From Thermogemmatispora tikiterensis (GTDB lineage: Bacteria > Chloroflexota > Ktedonobacteria > Ktedonobacterales > Ktedonobacteraceae), in assembly GCF_003268475.1 (NCBI RefSeq), contig NZ_MCIF01000002.1, positions 1,521,237-1,585,236 on the forward strand: 64,000 nucleotides of DNA. The letters are read 5' to 3'. Positions 11,427-20,506 of this stretch are shown piece by piece; the stretch's first letter is position 1, and every line of letters starts with the position of its first letter. Made by a program: the position numbers and the translations under genes. The notes beneath the pieces were generated by a model, which was given only the letters and a program-made list of their open reading frames with translations, did no database searches and had not been told where the DNA came from.

Positions 11427-13007
11427 ATGACCATAACCGCAGAGCACGTTTTAGAGCGTGCGCGGACCCCTTTTAGAAACGAGCCGCTGACAGACTTCTC
11501 GCGCCCTGAGAATCGTCGGGCCCAAGAAGAGGCCCTGGCTCAGGTGCGTAGCGAGCTAGGCCGCACCTATCCGCTGATCATCGGCGGCCAGCATATCCAG
11601 AACAGCGAGACCTTCGCCTCCGTCAACCCGGCCCAGCCTGACCAGGTCATCGGCTATTTCTCGCGCGCCACGTTAGACCAGGTTGACCAGGCCGTGCGCG
11701 TCGCCGCCGAGGCTTTTGAGCAGTGGAAGCGCGTTCCAGCCCACGAGCGCGCTAACTATCTCTTTGCCGCCGCCGACCGCCTGCGCGAGCGTCGCTTTCT
11801 CTTCAACGCCTGGATGATCTACGAGGTGGCCAAGAGCTGGACCGAGGCCGATGCCGATACCGCCGAGGCCATCGACTTCCTGGAGTTCTACGCCCGCGAG
11901 ATGTTGCGCCTGGCCGAAGAACAGCCACTTGTCCGTATTCCAGACGAAGATAACGAACTTGTCTACATTCCGCTGGGCGTCGGTGCCGTCATTCCACCCT
12001 GGAACTTCCCCGGCGCTATCATGGTTGGAATGACCAGCGCCTCCTTTGTGGCGGGCAACACCGTGGTCCTCAAACCATCGAGCGCCTCGCCCACTATTGC
12101 GGCCCAGTTTGTACGCATCCTTGAAGACATCGGCCTGCCAGCGGGCGTTGTCAACTTCCTGACGGGAGCCGGCTCCAGCATTGGCGACGCCCTGGTCTCC
12201 CATCCCCTGACGCGTTTCATCGCCTTCACCGGCTCGCGCGACGTCGGCCTGCGCATCAACGAGTTGGCGGCCAAGACTCAGCCGGGCCAGCGCTGGATCA
12301 AGCGTACCATCCTGGAGATGGGCGGTAAAGATGCGATCGTCGTCGACGAAACCGCCGACCTGGAGGCTGCCGCTCACGGCATTGTTACCTCCGCTTTCGG
12401 CTTCCAGGGCCAGAAATGTTCAGCCTGCTCGCGCGCCATCATTGTCGAGAGCGTCTATGATCAGGTTCTACAGAAGGTGGTAGAGAAGGCCAAACAGCTC
12501 AGCATCGGCGACGTCACGCGTCCCGAAACCTTCATGGGGCCAGTGATTGACGCCAACGCCTTCAAGAAGATCACCGACTACATTGAGATCGGCAAAGGCG
12601 AGGGGCGCCTTGTCCTGGGAGGTGGCCATCATGGCCCGGGCTACTATATCGAGCCGACCATCTTCGCAGACGTCGATCCCCACGCTCGCATCGCCCAGGA
12701 AGAGATTTTCGGGCCTGTGCTGGCCTTCATCCGGGCGAAGGACTTCAGTGACGCCTTGCGTATCGCTAACGATACCGAGTACGGCCTCACGGGTTCAGTC
12801 TATACGCGCGACCCTGAGCGCATCCAGCGGGCCAAAGAAGAGTTCCACGTTGGCAATCTCTACTTTAACCGCAAGTGCACGGGAGCCTTGGTCGGCGTGC
12901 ACCCTTTCGGAGGCTTCAACATGTCAGGCACGGACTCCAAAGCCGGGGGCCGCGACTATCTCCTGCTGTTTACGCAGGCTAAGGCGATCTCGGTCAAGAA
13001 GCTCTAG
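11427..13007 (+). CDS. 1-pyrroline-5-carboxylate dehydrogenase (L-glutamate gamma-semialdehyde dehydrogenase)
   Basis: A 526-residue aldehyde dehydrogenase of the PruA/RocA group, which oxidises glutamate gamma-semialdehyde to glutamate with NAD+ in proline and arginine breakdown. Visible family features: IPPWNFPGAI and the NAD-binding VLKPSSASP, the general base Glu in LEMGGKDA, the catalytic Cys in GQKCSACSR, EEIFGPVL, and the C-terminal GGFNMSGTDSKAGG. The extra N-terminal segment (about residues 1-50) is characteristic of P5C dehydrogenases. AAGGAGTGTG lies before ATG 11427. No proline dehydrogenase is adjacent, so this is a monofunctional enzyme whose partner lies elsewhere. Confidence 0.93.
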   Translation: MTITAEHVLERARTPFRNEPLTDFSRPENRRAQEEALAQVRSELGRTYPLIIGGQHIQNSETFASVNPAQPDQVIGYFSRATLDQVDQAVRVAAEAFEQWKRVPAHERANYLFAAADRLRERRFLFNAWMIYEVAKSWTEADADTAEAIDFLEFYAREMLRLAEEQPLVRIPDEDNELVYIPLGVGAVIPPWNFPGAIMVGMTSASFVAGNTVVLKPSSASPTIAAQFVRILEDIGLPAGVVNFLTGAGSSIGDALVSHPLTRFIAFTGSRDVGLRINELAAKTQPGQRWIKRTILEMGGKDAIVVDETADLEAAAHGIVTSAFGFQGQKCSACSRAIIVESVYDQVLQKVVEKAKQLSIGDVTRPETFMGPVIDANAFKKITDYIEIGKGEGRLVLGGGHHGPGYYIEPTIFADVDPHARIAQEEIFGPVLAFIRAKDFSDALRIANDTEYGLTGSVYTRDPERIQRAKEEFHVGNLYFNRKCTGALVGVHPFGGFNMSGTDSKAGGRDYLLLFTQAKAISVKKL

Positions 13008-13094
13008 CTCGCCCGCCAGGCGAGTGAGCCCGAACAAGAGCAGCTTGTTGCCGCAGGGCAGCGCCTGCGTCGCGGCACGAGAGAGGTGTATTAC

Positions 13095-14069
13095 GTGTCT
13101 GCAAACTTTCAACCTGTTGTTCGCCTACGGAAAGAAAGGCCGGGGACATGGCAGATCTCACTGCCTTTCCTCGGCGAACACGGGATCATCGGCAGCTACC
13201 TCATCACAGATGAGCGTCAGACGGCTCTCATCGATCCCGGACCAACCAGTACAGTGACAGCCCTGCTAAGCGAATTGCGCGAGGCGGGTTTTGATCCCGA
13301 GGCCATTACGCATATTCTGCTGACCCACATTCACCTGGACCACGCTGGGGCCACGGGCACTCTGGCCCGCCTGCTACCGCAGGCCCAGGTCTATGTTCAC
13401 AGCCAGGGCGCCCCGCATCTGGTCGATCCATCGAAAGTCATCGCCAGCGCCAGCCGCATCTACGGCGAGCAGATGCCAACACTGTGGGGCGAGGTTGAGG
13501 CCGTGCCCGCCGAGCGAGTCCATAGCCTCGAGGACGGGAATGTGCTCACAGTCGCCGGGCGTCGGCTAGAGGTGCACTATACGCCTGGACACGCCATTCA
13601 CCACATTATCTTCTTCGATGTCCACTCGGGAGAACTCTTCGCTGGGGACGTCGCTGGCGTGCGTCTCCAGGACGTCGATTATGTGCGCCCACCCACGCCA
13701 CCACCCGATCTCGATCTGGAAGCCTGGTTCGAGAGTTTGAGCCGCATCAGCCGTCTGCGGCCTGATGTGCTTTACCTGGGGCACTTCGGACCAACGCGCG
13801 ATGTCACCCGGCACATCGCCAATCTGCGCGAGCGCCTCATCGCCTGGGGCGAGATTGTCTTGCAGGCCATGCGCGAAGGCAAAAGCGAGGAGGAGATCCG
13901 CGAGCACCTCATCGCCAAGACCCAACCTGAGCTGGAGCGCGTCGCTCGCGATCCTCAGGCCATCAAGCGCTACGACCTTGCGACCAACTATCCGATGACA
14001 GTCCAGGGTTACATGCGCTATTGGCGGAAGAAGCACCCCGAGCGGCTCCAGGAGAGTCCTCCCGCCTAG
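13095..14069 (+). CDS. MBL-fold metallo-hydrolase
   Basis: A 324-residue metallo-beta-lactamase superfamily hydrolase. The metal motif is LTHIHLDHAGATG; further ligands fit TPGHAIHH and FAGDVAG. The C-terminal part (about residues 215-320) is helical and contains a further His (YLGHFGPTRD), a frequent metal or substrate ligand. The family covers glyoxalase II-like, lactonase-like and other hydrolases, so the substrate is not defined. GAGAGG supports GTG 13095 rather than GTG 13086. It follows the P5C dehydrogenase gene by 87 bp on the same strand and may be co-transcribed. Confidence 0.85.
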   Translation: MSANFQPVVRLRKERPGTWQISLPFLGEHGIIGSYLITDERQTALIDPGPTSTVTALLSELREAGFDPEAITHILLTHIHLDHAGATGTLARLLPQAQVYVHSQGAPHLVDPSKVIASASRIYGEQMPTLWGEVEAVPAERVHSLEDGNVLTVAGRRLEVHYTPGHAIHHIIFFDVHSGELFAGDVAGVRLQDVDYVRPPTPPPDLDLEAWFESLSRISRLRPDVLYLGHFGPTRDVTRHIANLRERLIAWGEIVLQAMREGKSEEEIREHLIAKTQPELERVARDPQAIKRYDLATNYPMTVQGYMRYWRKKHPERLQESPPA

Positions 14070-14169
14070 CCAGGCGGGGAAAGGAAGCCAGAGACCAGCG
14101 CACGCCGCCAGCGCGAGCCGGGTTGAGCAGGCTTGCTGCGGCGTGGCTGGCTCGCTCCTTTCGCCCGAC

Positions 14170-15003
14170 TCAGCCCCCATTAAGGAGCAGGTGGTTGTCA
14201 ACCTGAAAGACCCCCAGACTGACGAGGGCCGGGGCGATGTCCCCCAAGGCCCGAATAATCAACTTATGAGCCTCCACCTCGCCAACAATAGGAGAGCAGA
14301 AATACTGACAGATGGCAATCAGGGCTGAGAACCCCTCAAGCAAGTCTTCACGAGGCATCCGGTCAAGGTGAGACTTATCCATCACATAGAGGTAGCCGTT
14401 GGGGGAGATTCTCAGGCCAGAGAAGGCAGGGAAAGCAGCGGAACAATCATCGATGATGTCGCGCAGAACGTTCATTGCCTCCTTTGGCCCGACCAGCTGA
14501 GCTACAGCCAACGAGACCCGCCTGGTGGCCTCAACCAGCAATTGCCACTCCCAGGGCGAGATCAGCTGATTGACCTTGGTACGGGCCACCACTTGACCCT
14601 CTACAATCTGTGGACGCGGCTGGGCCGCAGGAGGCGGAGGCGCGGTTGGAGCCGGCCCTGAGCGTGGTACGGCCCCAGAGCTATAGCGCGCCTGCAAATG
14701 CGAGAGCCAGCGCTCAAAGCGCTGCTCATGGGCAGGCGTCACATTCTCGCTCTGGACCGTCACACCGCGTTCAAACCGGAGCGTCGCGCGCGTCCAGCTC
14801 TGCAAATCCGCCAGCACAGCATCGACTGCGCCCCGCGTTCCGATCACATGCACCAGTCTGCCATTTCGGAAATAGAGATGAGCCAGCCCCAGACGCGTAT
14901 TGTTCCGCACGGTCAGCCGCCCAAAGGCGCGCAGGCGCTTAATACTGCTGATAATACTGGGCAGGTCAGCTAGCGAACCCTGCCACTGTGCATTGGAAGA
15001 CAT
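14170..15003 (-). CDS. DUF4388-type protein (second copy)
   Basis: A 277-residue protein. Residues about 1-90 match the DUF4388 pattern (SLADLPSIISSIKRLRAFGRLTV, AHLYFRNGRLVHVIG), related in style to the protein at 3711-4550. A Pro/Ala-rich linker spans roughly residues 115-140. Residues about 145-277 form a helical domain (SPWEWQLLVEATRRVSL, ALIAICQYFCSPIVG) that I cannot assign; it differs from the winged-helix-like end of the other copy. No enzyme motif is seen, so a signalling adaptor role is inferred from the domain. It is convergent with the MBL gene. Confidence 0.6.
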   Translation of the reverse strand: MSSNAQWQGSLADLPSIISSIKRLRAFGRLTVRNNTRLGLAHLYFRNGRLVHVIGTRGAVDAVLADLQSWTRATLRFERGVTVQSENVTPAHEQRFERWLSHLQARYSSGAVPRSGPAPTAPPPPAAQPRPQIVEGQVVARTKVNQLISPWEWQLLVEATRRVSLAVAQLVGPKEAMNVLRDIIDDCSAAFPAFSGLRISPNGYLYVMDKSHLDRMPREDLLEGFSALIAICQYFCSPIVGEVEAHKLIIRALGDIAPALVSLGVFQVDNHLLLNGG

Positions 15004-15623
15004 AGTACAACGCCGTTCTCCGAAACTGCCCTAACGATGGACAGGCCATCATCAGTGTTCGGGTGCTGTCTCCCGTGACCGTGAGACAGTGCCACGTGCG
15101 GGTTACTCACCCATTCCTCCCATTCGTCGCCCCTCCCCACTTTAGCGCCTCCCCTACCTACCGCAACCGCAGTCCAGCGGCCCTCGTCCGCGTGCCGTCC
15201 TAACCCGACCGGACCGGCGCTAAAGCGTCCAGAGCCACCGGGTCTCATCAGGATCATCTCCAGCAGCGCATGGCCGCAGCCCAGCCCACCCGGCTCAGCT
15301 CAGGTAAGCACCAGACAAGCTCGTCTGCCAGTTCGTGCCACCAGAGAACCAACTCCCTCCACAGCCTTCCGCAGTCTGCCAGCAAAGCCGCCCGCCTTTC
15401 AATACCTCTCTCCCCCAACCTGGGCAACGGCACCGTCCGGCTTATCCCCCTACCGCTCCTCGCTCATCCAACCAGGACACCAGCCAAACCAAAGGCTGCG
15501 ACCGCAAGGTCGCCGAGCGCCAGACCTATTCTAACGTATACTGGACTACTGGTCAAGCTATGCGCGCTTTTGCCTGTCAGTACCACTTCCCATCCTTCCC
15601 CCCCTATATTCATAGATATTGTG
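15004..15623. other. Intergenic stretch, no gene recognised
   Basis: About 620 bp of pyrimidine-rich DNA between the divergent DUF4388 and phosphoesterase genes. It holds a 7-bp hairpin (CTGTCTC 15066-15072, GAGACAG 15083-15089). Short open frames here show no recognisable protein. Confidence 0.5.
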
Positions 15624-15652
15624 TTCACTTTTGCTACTCATACCGCTATAAT
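15624..15652 (+). promoter_or_regulatory. Promoter of the phosphoesterase gene
   Basis: TTCACT (15624-15629) and the consensus TATAAT (15647-15652) are 17 bp apart. The start lies near 15659, and AAGGAGG follows just ahead of ATG 15689. Confidence 0.65.
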
Positions 15653-15688
15653 AGCAACAGGATGGTTTAGTAGAGCAAAGGAGGCTAC

Positions 15689-16996
15689 ATGAACTTTTCA
15701 CAGCAATTTCTCCGCCGCCAGAGCAGGCGCCGTGCCCTCAAGCGGCTCGGGGCCTTTACCCTTGGCCTGAGCGCTGGCGCGGGTCTGGGAACAGGAGCGC
15801 TGACCGCCATTGGGCGAGCCGCGGCCAGCGCGCCAGCTCCGGCTCCGGCAGAGAACCCGCTCAAACATATTCTCATCCTCTGCCAGGAAAACCGCTCCTT
15901 CGATACCTATTTTGGCTACTACGAGCGGGCTGGGCGCTTCGCCGTACCGGCCAACTACAGCCAGCCGGGTGGAGCCGGTAAGCCCGTCGTCAAGCCCTAT
16001 CACTTCAGCAGCTACACCAACCACGACATTCCCCACAGCTGGCAGGCCCTCCACGCTGAATGGAACGGTGGCAAGATGGACGGGTTCGTTACCACAGATG
16101 GCCTCGAAGCTCTCGGCTACTACACGCGGAGTGACCTGCCTTACTATTACGCCCTGGCCGACGCCTTCACTCTCTGCGGCAACTACTTCTGCTACCAGCT
16201 CGGGCCGACCCTGCCGAATCGCCTCGCCCTCTGGAGCGGCACCTGTGGCGGCATCACCAACAATCGACCAGGGCCAGGCTCACTCGACTGGCCAACCATC
16301 GCCGACTTGCTTGACCAGCACGGCGTCAGCTGGCAAAGCTATAATCTCAACAGCCACAGCCGGCAGCGCATCGGCAGCCCCAACGGTTTCAACGGACTGG
16401 CCTACTTCAAACGCTGGATCAAAGATGCGCGGCTCTATGGCAGTGAAGACGACTATTATCAGGCCCTGGCCGACGGAACCCTGCCCCAGGTTGTCTTTCT
16501 CATTACCAGCAGCGAGGTCAGCGAGCATCCCCCCAGCAACGTGCGCACTGGGGAGAAAAAGGTCGCAGAGATCATCAACGCGCTCATCGCCTCGCGCTAC
16601 TGGAGCCAGGCCGCCTTCATCTTGACCTACGACGAGAACGGCGGTTACTTTGACCACATCGCGCCGCCGCAGCTGGATGCCTACGGCCTCGGCATGCGCG
16701 TGCCCACGCTGATCATTTCGCCCTGGGTCAAGCGCGGCTATGTCGCTGGCCAACTCTACGAACACAGCTCCGTGCTGAAATTCATCGAGCGCACCTTCGG
16801 GCTGCCAGCGCTGGCCAGCCTCAACCATCAATTTGATGACGAGACGCCTGCCAGCAACAACGACGCCGCCGCCGGGCGAAGTGCAGGACCGCCAGCCCCG
16901 CCACGCGACGGGCTGGTCCAGATCGGCGACCTCTATGAGGTCTTCGACTTTAGCCAGGACCCCCACTACTATCCCCCCCTTCCCCCGGCGCCGTGA
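15689..16996 (+). CDS. Tat-exported phosphoesterase (phospholipase C / acid phosphatase family)
   Basis: A 435-residue exported enzyme of the phosphoesterase family that includes bacterial phospholipases C and acid phosphatases. The N-terminus has a twin-arginine signal: SRRRALK at about residues 11-17, then a hydrophobic Gly/Ala-rich stretch and a cleavage-like AASAPAPAPA near residue 50. Catalytic features are QENRSFDTYFG (metal-binding Asn/Asp region), the HSWQALH segment, YDENGGYFDH and the following PTLIISPWVK. It should hydrolyse phosphate esters or phospholipid head groups outside the membrane, possibly for phosphate scavenging. AAGGAGG and a good promoter precede it. The product class is firm; the exact substrate is not. 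Confidence 0.88.
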   Translation: MNFSQQFLRRQSRRRALKRLGAFTLGLSAGAGLGTGALTAIGRAAASAPAPAPAENPLKHILILCQENRSFDTYFGYYERAGRFAVPANYSQPGGAGKPVVKPYHFSSYTNHDIPHSWQALHAEWNGGKMDGFVTTDGLEALGYYTRSDLPYYYALADAFTLCGNYFCYQLGPTLPNRLALWSGTCGGITNNRPGPGSLDWPTIADLLDQHGVSWQSYNLNSHSRQRIGSPNGFNGLAYFKRWIKDARLYGSEDDYYQALADGTLPQVVFLITSSEVSEHPPSNVRTGEKKVAEIINALIASRYWSQAAFILTYDENGGYFDHIAPPQLDAYGLGMRVPTLIISPWVKRGYVAGQLYEHSSVLKFIERTFGLPALASLNHQFDDETPASNNDAAAGRSAGPPAPPRDGLVQIGDLYEVFDFSQDPHYYPPLPPAP

Positions 16997-17047
16997 CGTC
17001 CACGGCTGCCACTTGACCTTGCGGGGTGAGCAGGGAAGCGCAGCGCA

Positions 17048-17704
17048 CTACCCCGTTGCCTCTCCCTGTTCACCTCCACCCTTCGGGCCTTCGGGGTGAG
17101 CAGGCAGCAGGCAAAGGCGCTGACAGGCCGAACACCAGCCAACGAGCTGCCCCCCCTCCTCGCGCAGCTCGCTCAGGCGCCGCGCACAGCGACAGACATA
17201 GCCATGCTGGCGCGCCGGATTACCATAAACCAGAGCATGAGCAGGTACGTCGCGCGTGACTACCGAACCGGCTCCTACGAGAGCAAACTCGCCAATGGTT
17301 ACTCCGCAGACTACCACCGTCCGCGCCCCCAGCGAAGCCCCATAGCGCACCAGCGTGGGCGTAATCTGCCAGTCCTGGGCCCCCTTCAGCTGCCCATCGG
17401 GTGTAATCGCCCGCGGCAACAGATCGTTCGTAAAGCAGACATGGGGGCCAATAAAGACCCCGTCTTCGATCGTCACCCCCTCAAAGACCGACACGTAGTT
17501 CTGAATCTTGACCCGCGCCCCGATGCGTACTCGCGCATCGATATAGACGCCTCGTCCCAGAATGCACTCTTCGCCAATCACAGCTCCTTCGCGTACCTGG
17601 GCCAGACCCCAGATACGTGTCCCCGTGCCGATCCGCGCCTCTGGCGAGACATCTGCCGTCGGATGGATAAAGATATCCTTCTCACTCGTGCGCTTGTGCT
17701 CCAT
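17048..17704 (-). CDS. Hexapeptide-repeat acyltransferase (WbpD/WlbB-like)
   Basis: A 218-residue left-handed beta-helix protein: repeated I-G-x-x hexads from about residue 12 to 165, with [11 protein letters not shown] as the loop seen in N-acetyltransferases acting on UDP-3-amino sugars, and [22 protein letters not shown] as the terminal coil. The likely reaction is acetyl transfer from acetyl-CoA to an amino sugar nucleotide for surface polysaccharide. An unusual Cys-rich end ([16 protein letters not shown], residues about 172-202) may bind a metal. AGGAG precedes ATG 17704. No sugar-nucleotide genes flank it. Its 3' end lies in a hairpin-forming stretch (17063-17102). Confidence 0.85.
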   Translation of the reverse strand: MEHKRTSEKDIFIHPTADVSPEARIGTGTRIWGLAQVREGAVIGEECILGRGVYIDARVRIGARVKIQNYVSVFEGVTIEDGVFIGPHVCFTNDLLPRAITPDGQLKGAQDWQITPTLVRYGASLGARTVVVCGVTIGEFALVGAGSVVTRDVPAHALVYGNPARQHGYVCRCARRLSELREEGGQLVGWCSACQRLCLLPAHPEGPKGGGEQGEATG

Positions 17705-17803
17705 TACCGCGCTTCTCCTGAAAATATCATCTCTTGAGCCACCTGCTTGCTACTCGTTCCTCGCCGAGGAAGAGCAGCTGCTGTCGGAGGCCCGCGAGCA
17801 TGC

Positions 17804-18241
17804 TCAGGCCGTCATGAGCAAGCCGATCGCAATGCCCAGCAGTCCCCCAACCAGGACCTGCACCGGGGTATGGCCAATCAGCTCACGCAGACGCTGCTCC
17901 CCAATAGGGTGGCCCTTAAAGGCTTCCTCCAGCATCTGGTTCAACATCCGGGCCTGAATGCTAACAGCTCGCCTTACGCCCGCCGCATCGTACATGACCA
18001 CGCCCGCCAGCACGATACTGATGGCAAAACTGGTCGAGGAGAGGCCCGCCAGACGGCCTACCGCCGTGGCCAGTCCCATGACAAGAGCTGAGTGGGCGCT
18101 GGGCATTCCTCCTGCCGAGACCAGCCGGCGCAGGTTCAGTCGCCGCTGGGTGACAACCTCGATAAGGGTCTTGCTCACCTGGGCCAAGGCCCAGGCCAGC
18201 AAGGCTGCCAACAAGGCACGATTCTCTAGCAACGATGCCAT
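17804..18241 (-). CDS. Divergent PAP2 family (DUF212) membrane protein
   Basis: A 145-residue protein of the DUF212 family, related to PAP2 phosphatases. It has the characteristic start (NRALLAALLAWALAQVSK), the GGMPSAHSALVMGLATAVG motif, VVMYDAAGVRR, and a hydrophobic C-terminus (GGLLGIAIGLLMTA). Four or so membrane segments are expected. Family members are presumed to act on lipid phosphates, but activity is unproven. ATG 18241 matches the family's N-terminus; in-frame TTG 18253 is an alternative. It follows xseB by 30 bp on the same strand. Confidence 0.85.
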   Translation of the reverse strand: MASLLENRALLAALLAWALAQVSKTLIEVVTQRRLNLRRLVSAGGMPSAHSALVMGLATAVGRLAGLSSTSFAISIVLAGVVMYDAAGVRRAVSIQARMLNQMLEEAFKGHPIGEQRLRELIGHTPVQVLVGGLLGIAIGLLMTA

Positions 18242-18271
18242 CGACACCTGCAACTATGCGCGCCCTGCTTC

Positions 18272-18529
18272 CTACTCGATCTCGTCCGCGAGCTGGCTCA
18301 GCTCCAGCGGCTGCGCCACCGGCATCCCCTGGCCGTCAACTGTCAGCTGCCTAACGCGCAGCTCCGCCCGCTGTAAGAGATCGTTGCAGTAGTGCACCAG
18401 ACGCATACCACGTTCGAAATGCTCAATCGCTTTTTCTAGAGGAAGTTGTCCATTTTGTAGGGTGAGCACTGTCTCCTCTAGCTGTTGAAATGCCTCTTCA
18501 AAAGACAACTCTTCCATAGTGCGCACCAT
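18272..18529 (-). CDS. xseB: Exodeoxyribonuclease VII small subunit
   Basis: An 85-residue helical protein with the XseB core: LSFEEAFQQLEETVLTLQNG, LPLEKAIEHFERGMRLV and NDLLQRAELRV. Several XseB copies wrap the XseA subunit to form exonuclease VII, which degrades single-stranded DNA from both ends. ATG 18529 is used; ATG 18517 is also possible. It follows xseA by about 185 bp on the same strand. Confidence 0.92.
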   Translation of the reverse strand: MVRTMEELSFEEAFQQLEETVLTLQNGQLPLEKAIEHFERGMRLVHYCNDLLQRAELRVRQLTVDGQGMPVAQPLELSQLADEIE

Positions 18530-18714
18530 TCTGCCAGTTTTCCGAGTAAAGCCAACCAGGAAGACGGGACCAGCCTTGTTACCAGTAAAGTGAACAGCAG
18601 CGAAGCTTTCGCCACAGCTTACAGGCCATTGACCTTGAGGGAGCTGAGAGCCAGAGAGAGCAGCAAGGGAACGCAGATCACCTCAAGCAAGGTCGCGCGG
18701 CAGGGGTGACTCGC

Positions 18715-19929
18715 TTAGGGGAGCACCTGAACGGTCACGGAACCGTTCGCGAGCTGGAGCAGCAAGCGATCGCCAGGGTGGACCTGCTCGACAGTGGTAA
18801 CCAGCGCCTGGTCTTCGGCGCGTCGCACAATGGCGTAGCCCCGAGCGAGCGTCTCCAGCGGAGAGAGCGTTTCCAGATGACGTGCGATTCCGCGGAGACG
18901 TTCGCGCTGCAGAGTGAGGAGCGTCTGCATACTGACGAGCAAGCGCTCGCTCAGATCATCCAGCTGCTGGCGTTGCTGATCCAATTGACCACGAGGGCTA
19001 GCGCGTCGGAGGTCGCGCTCGGCGAGCAGTAAGCGCTCACGCTGCTCGGCCAGGTACGACAAGATACACTCCTGCAAGCGCCGCTGCCACTCAAGCAAGT
19101 CCTGGCGCCAGCGAGCCACATCGGGTACAGCGATGGTTGCGGCGGCGGTTGGCGTTGAAGCCCGATAGTCGGCCACCAGGTCAGCAATGGTAACGTCGGT
19201 CTCATGGCCGACGCCACTGATGACTGGAATGCGCGAGCGAGCGATGGCGCGCGCCACCAGCTCGTCGTTGAAAGCCCATAGCTCTTCACGCGAGCCGCCG
19301 CCGCGCGCCACGATAATCACCTCTGCTTCTCCATGCTCATTTAACAGATCAAGAGCGGCGGCAATAGAGGCTGGAGCCTCCTCTCCCTGCACCAGGGCGG
19401 GGGCAATCAGCACTTCCGCCAGTGGGTAGCGTGTGCGGAGTACGCGTAGCATGTCGCGGAGGGCTGCCGCCTGCAGTGAGGTCACGACCCCGATTACCGC
19501 TGGCGCTGAAGGGAGCGGACGCTTACGCGCCTCGGCAAAGAGGCCCTCCGCAGCCAGCCGCTCTTTCAGTTGCTCAAAGCGGCGATAGAGGGCGCCCTCG
19601 CCTAGAGGCTCGACATACTCGACATAGAGTTGCAGCCGACCATGTTGCTCATAGAACGAGACATAGCCGGCGGCCAGCACCGCCATGCCGTTGCGCAGCT
19701 CAGGCAAGCCGGCCCGCAGGCGAGCATGCTTGAAAAAGACGCATAACAGCTGGGCTGTCTCGTCTTTCAAGGTGAAATAACAATGGCCGGAAGCCAGATG
19801 AACCTTATAATCAGAGATTTCTCCCTGCACCCAGAGACTGCGCAGCAGCTCATCCTGCTCCAGCAATTTCTTGAGGTAATGAACCGCCTCGGAGACCGTC
19901 AACGGCGGCTCGTTGAGTGTCGCCAGCAT
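18715..19929 (-). CDS. xseA: Exodeoxyribonuclease VII large subunit
   Basis: A 404-residue protein with an N-terminal OB-fold (about residues 5-105, SLWVQGEISDYKVHLASGHCYFTLKD split across it), the catalytic domain (GVVTSLQAAALRDML, VIIVARGGGSREELWAFNDE, SGVGHETDVTIADLVAD, RASTPTAAA), a long coiled-coil (about 255-345) and the C-terminal GYAIVRR domain. It is the nuclease subunit of exonuclease VII. It lies 21 bp after the BCCP-like gene, in an efp-accB-xseA-xseB order common in bacteria. Confidence 0.95.
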   Translation of the reverse strand: MLATLNEPPLTVSEAVHYLKKLLEQDELLRSLWVQGEISDYKVHLASGHCYFTLKDETAQLLCVFFKHARLRAGLPELRNGMAVLAAGYVSFYEQHGRLQLYVEYVEPLGEGALYRRFEQLKERLAAEGLFAEARKRPLPSAPAVIGVVTSLQAAALRDMLRVLRTRYPLAEVLIAPALVQGEEAPASIAAALDLLNEHGEAEVIIVARGGGSREELWAFNDELVARAIARSRIPVISGVGHETDVTIADLVADYRASTPTAAATIAVPDVARWRQDLLEWQRRLQECILSYLAEQRERLLLAERDLRRASPRGQLDQQRQQLDDLSERLLVSMQTLLTLQRERLRGIARHLETLSPLETLARGYAIVRRAEDQALVTTVEQVHPGDRLLLQLANGSVTVQVLP

Positions 19930-19950
19930 CAGCGCCCTCCCGCTCCTCGG

Positions 19951-20478
19951 CTAAGCCTCGCCGGCGCTATCGATCACCATCAGCGGCTGCCCGTACTCGA
20001 CCGGCTGGCCTTCTTCCACCAGAATCTCAACGACGCGGCCCACTACTGGCGATTCGACCTCATTGATGACATTGAGTGCCTCGACGGTGGCCACCAGCTG
20101 GCCCACCTTGACCTGATCACCGACCTGGACCGCAGGGCGCTGCTCCTTGGGCCTGGCCCAGCGATGAAAGATACCAACCCAGGGAGAGACAACCGTGTGT
20201 CGGGTTTCGACGGCGGTCGCTGGCGGTTCCTCGGTCGCCGCCTCTTCTTCATCAACGAGTTCTGCCGCTGCCAGACCATCGGCGCCACTGAGGCGCGCCT
20301 TGCGCAGCGCCAGGCGCAGGCCCGCAGCCGGAGCGCGCAGCTCCAGCTCGCTCACATCGCTCCTGTCGAGCAACTGCACCAGGCGCTTGATCTGTTCAAC
20401 TGTCAGCTCCTCAGCGCCAGAAGAACCGTTCTCCAGAGCAGCGCGGCTGCCTCCCCGGCGCGATCCCTTGGTTTCCAT
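19951..20478 (-). CDS. Biotin carboxyl carrier-like protein lacking the biotinyl lysine
   Basis: A 175-residue AccB-type protein: a helical N-terminus (VEQIKRLVQLLDRSDVSELELR), a variable linker (about residues 62-92) and a C-terminal biotinyl/lipoyl-type domain (VVSPWVGIFHRW to GQPLMVIDS). The biotinylation motif, normally EAMKM, reads EALNVINE at residues 133-140, with Asn (AAT codon) at 136 in place of the modified Lys. It therefore cannot carry biotin in the usual way. Plant plastid BADC proteins are similar lysine-less BCCP homologues that act in acetyl-CoA carboxylase regulation; a comparable role here is an inference. AGAGGAGG precedes ATG 20478. It sits in the usual accB place after efp, but accC does not follow. 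Confidence 0.85.
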   Translation of the reverse strand: METKGSRRGGSRAALENGSSGAEELTVEQIKRLVQLLDRSDVSELELRAPAAGLRLALRKARLSGADGLAAAELVDEEEAATEEPPATAVETRHTVVSPWVGIFHRWARPKEQRPAVQVGDQVKVGQLVATVEALNVINEVESPVVGRVVEILVEEGQPVEYGQPLMVIDSAGEA

Positions 20479-20506
20479 TGTTCTGGTCCTCCTCTGCGCT
20501 GGCAGG

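Noticed and set aside
13007..13025. Hairpin after the P5C dehydrogenase stop (CTCGCC/GGCGAG)
   Set aside because: No T-tract follows and the next gene is close, so it was not called a terminator.
15040..15125. Minus-strand sequence with GGGTGAGTAAC and a CTGTCTC/GAGACAG hairpin recalling rRNA segments
   Set aside because: The resemblance is confined to short words that belong to different rRNA molecules, and no flanking rRNA sequence exists.
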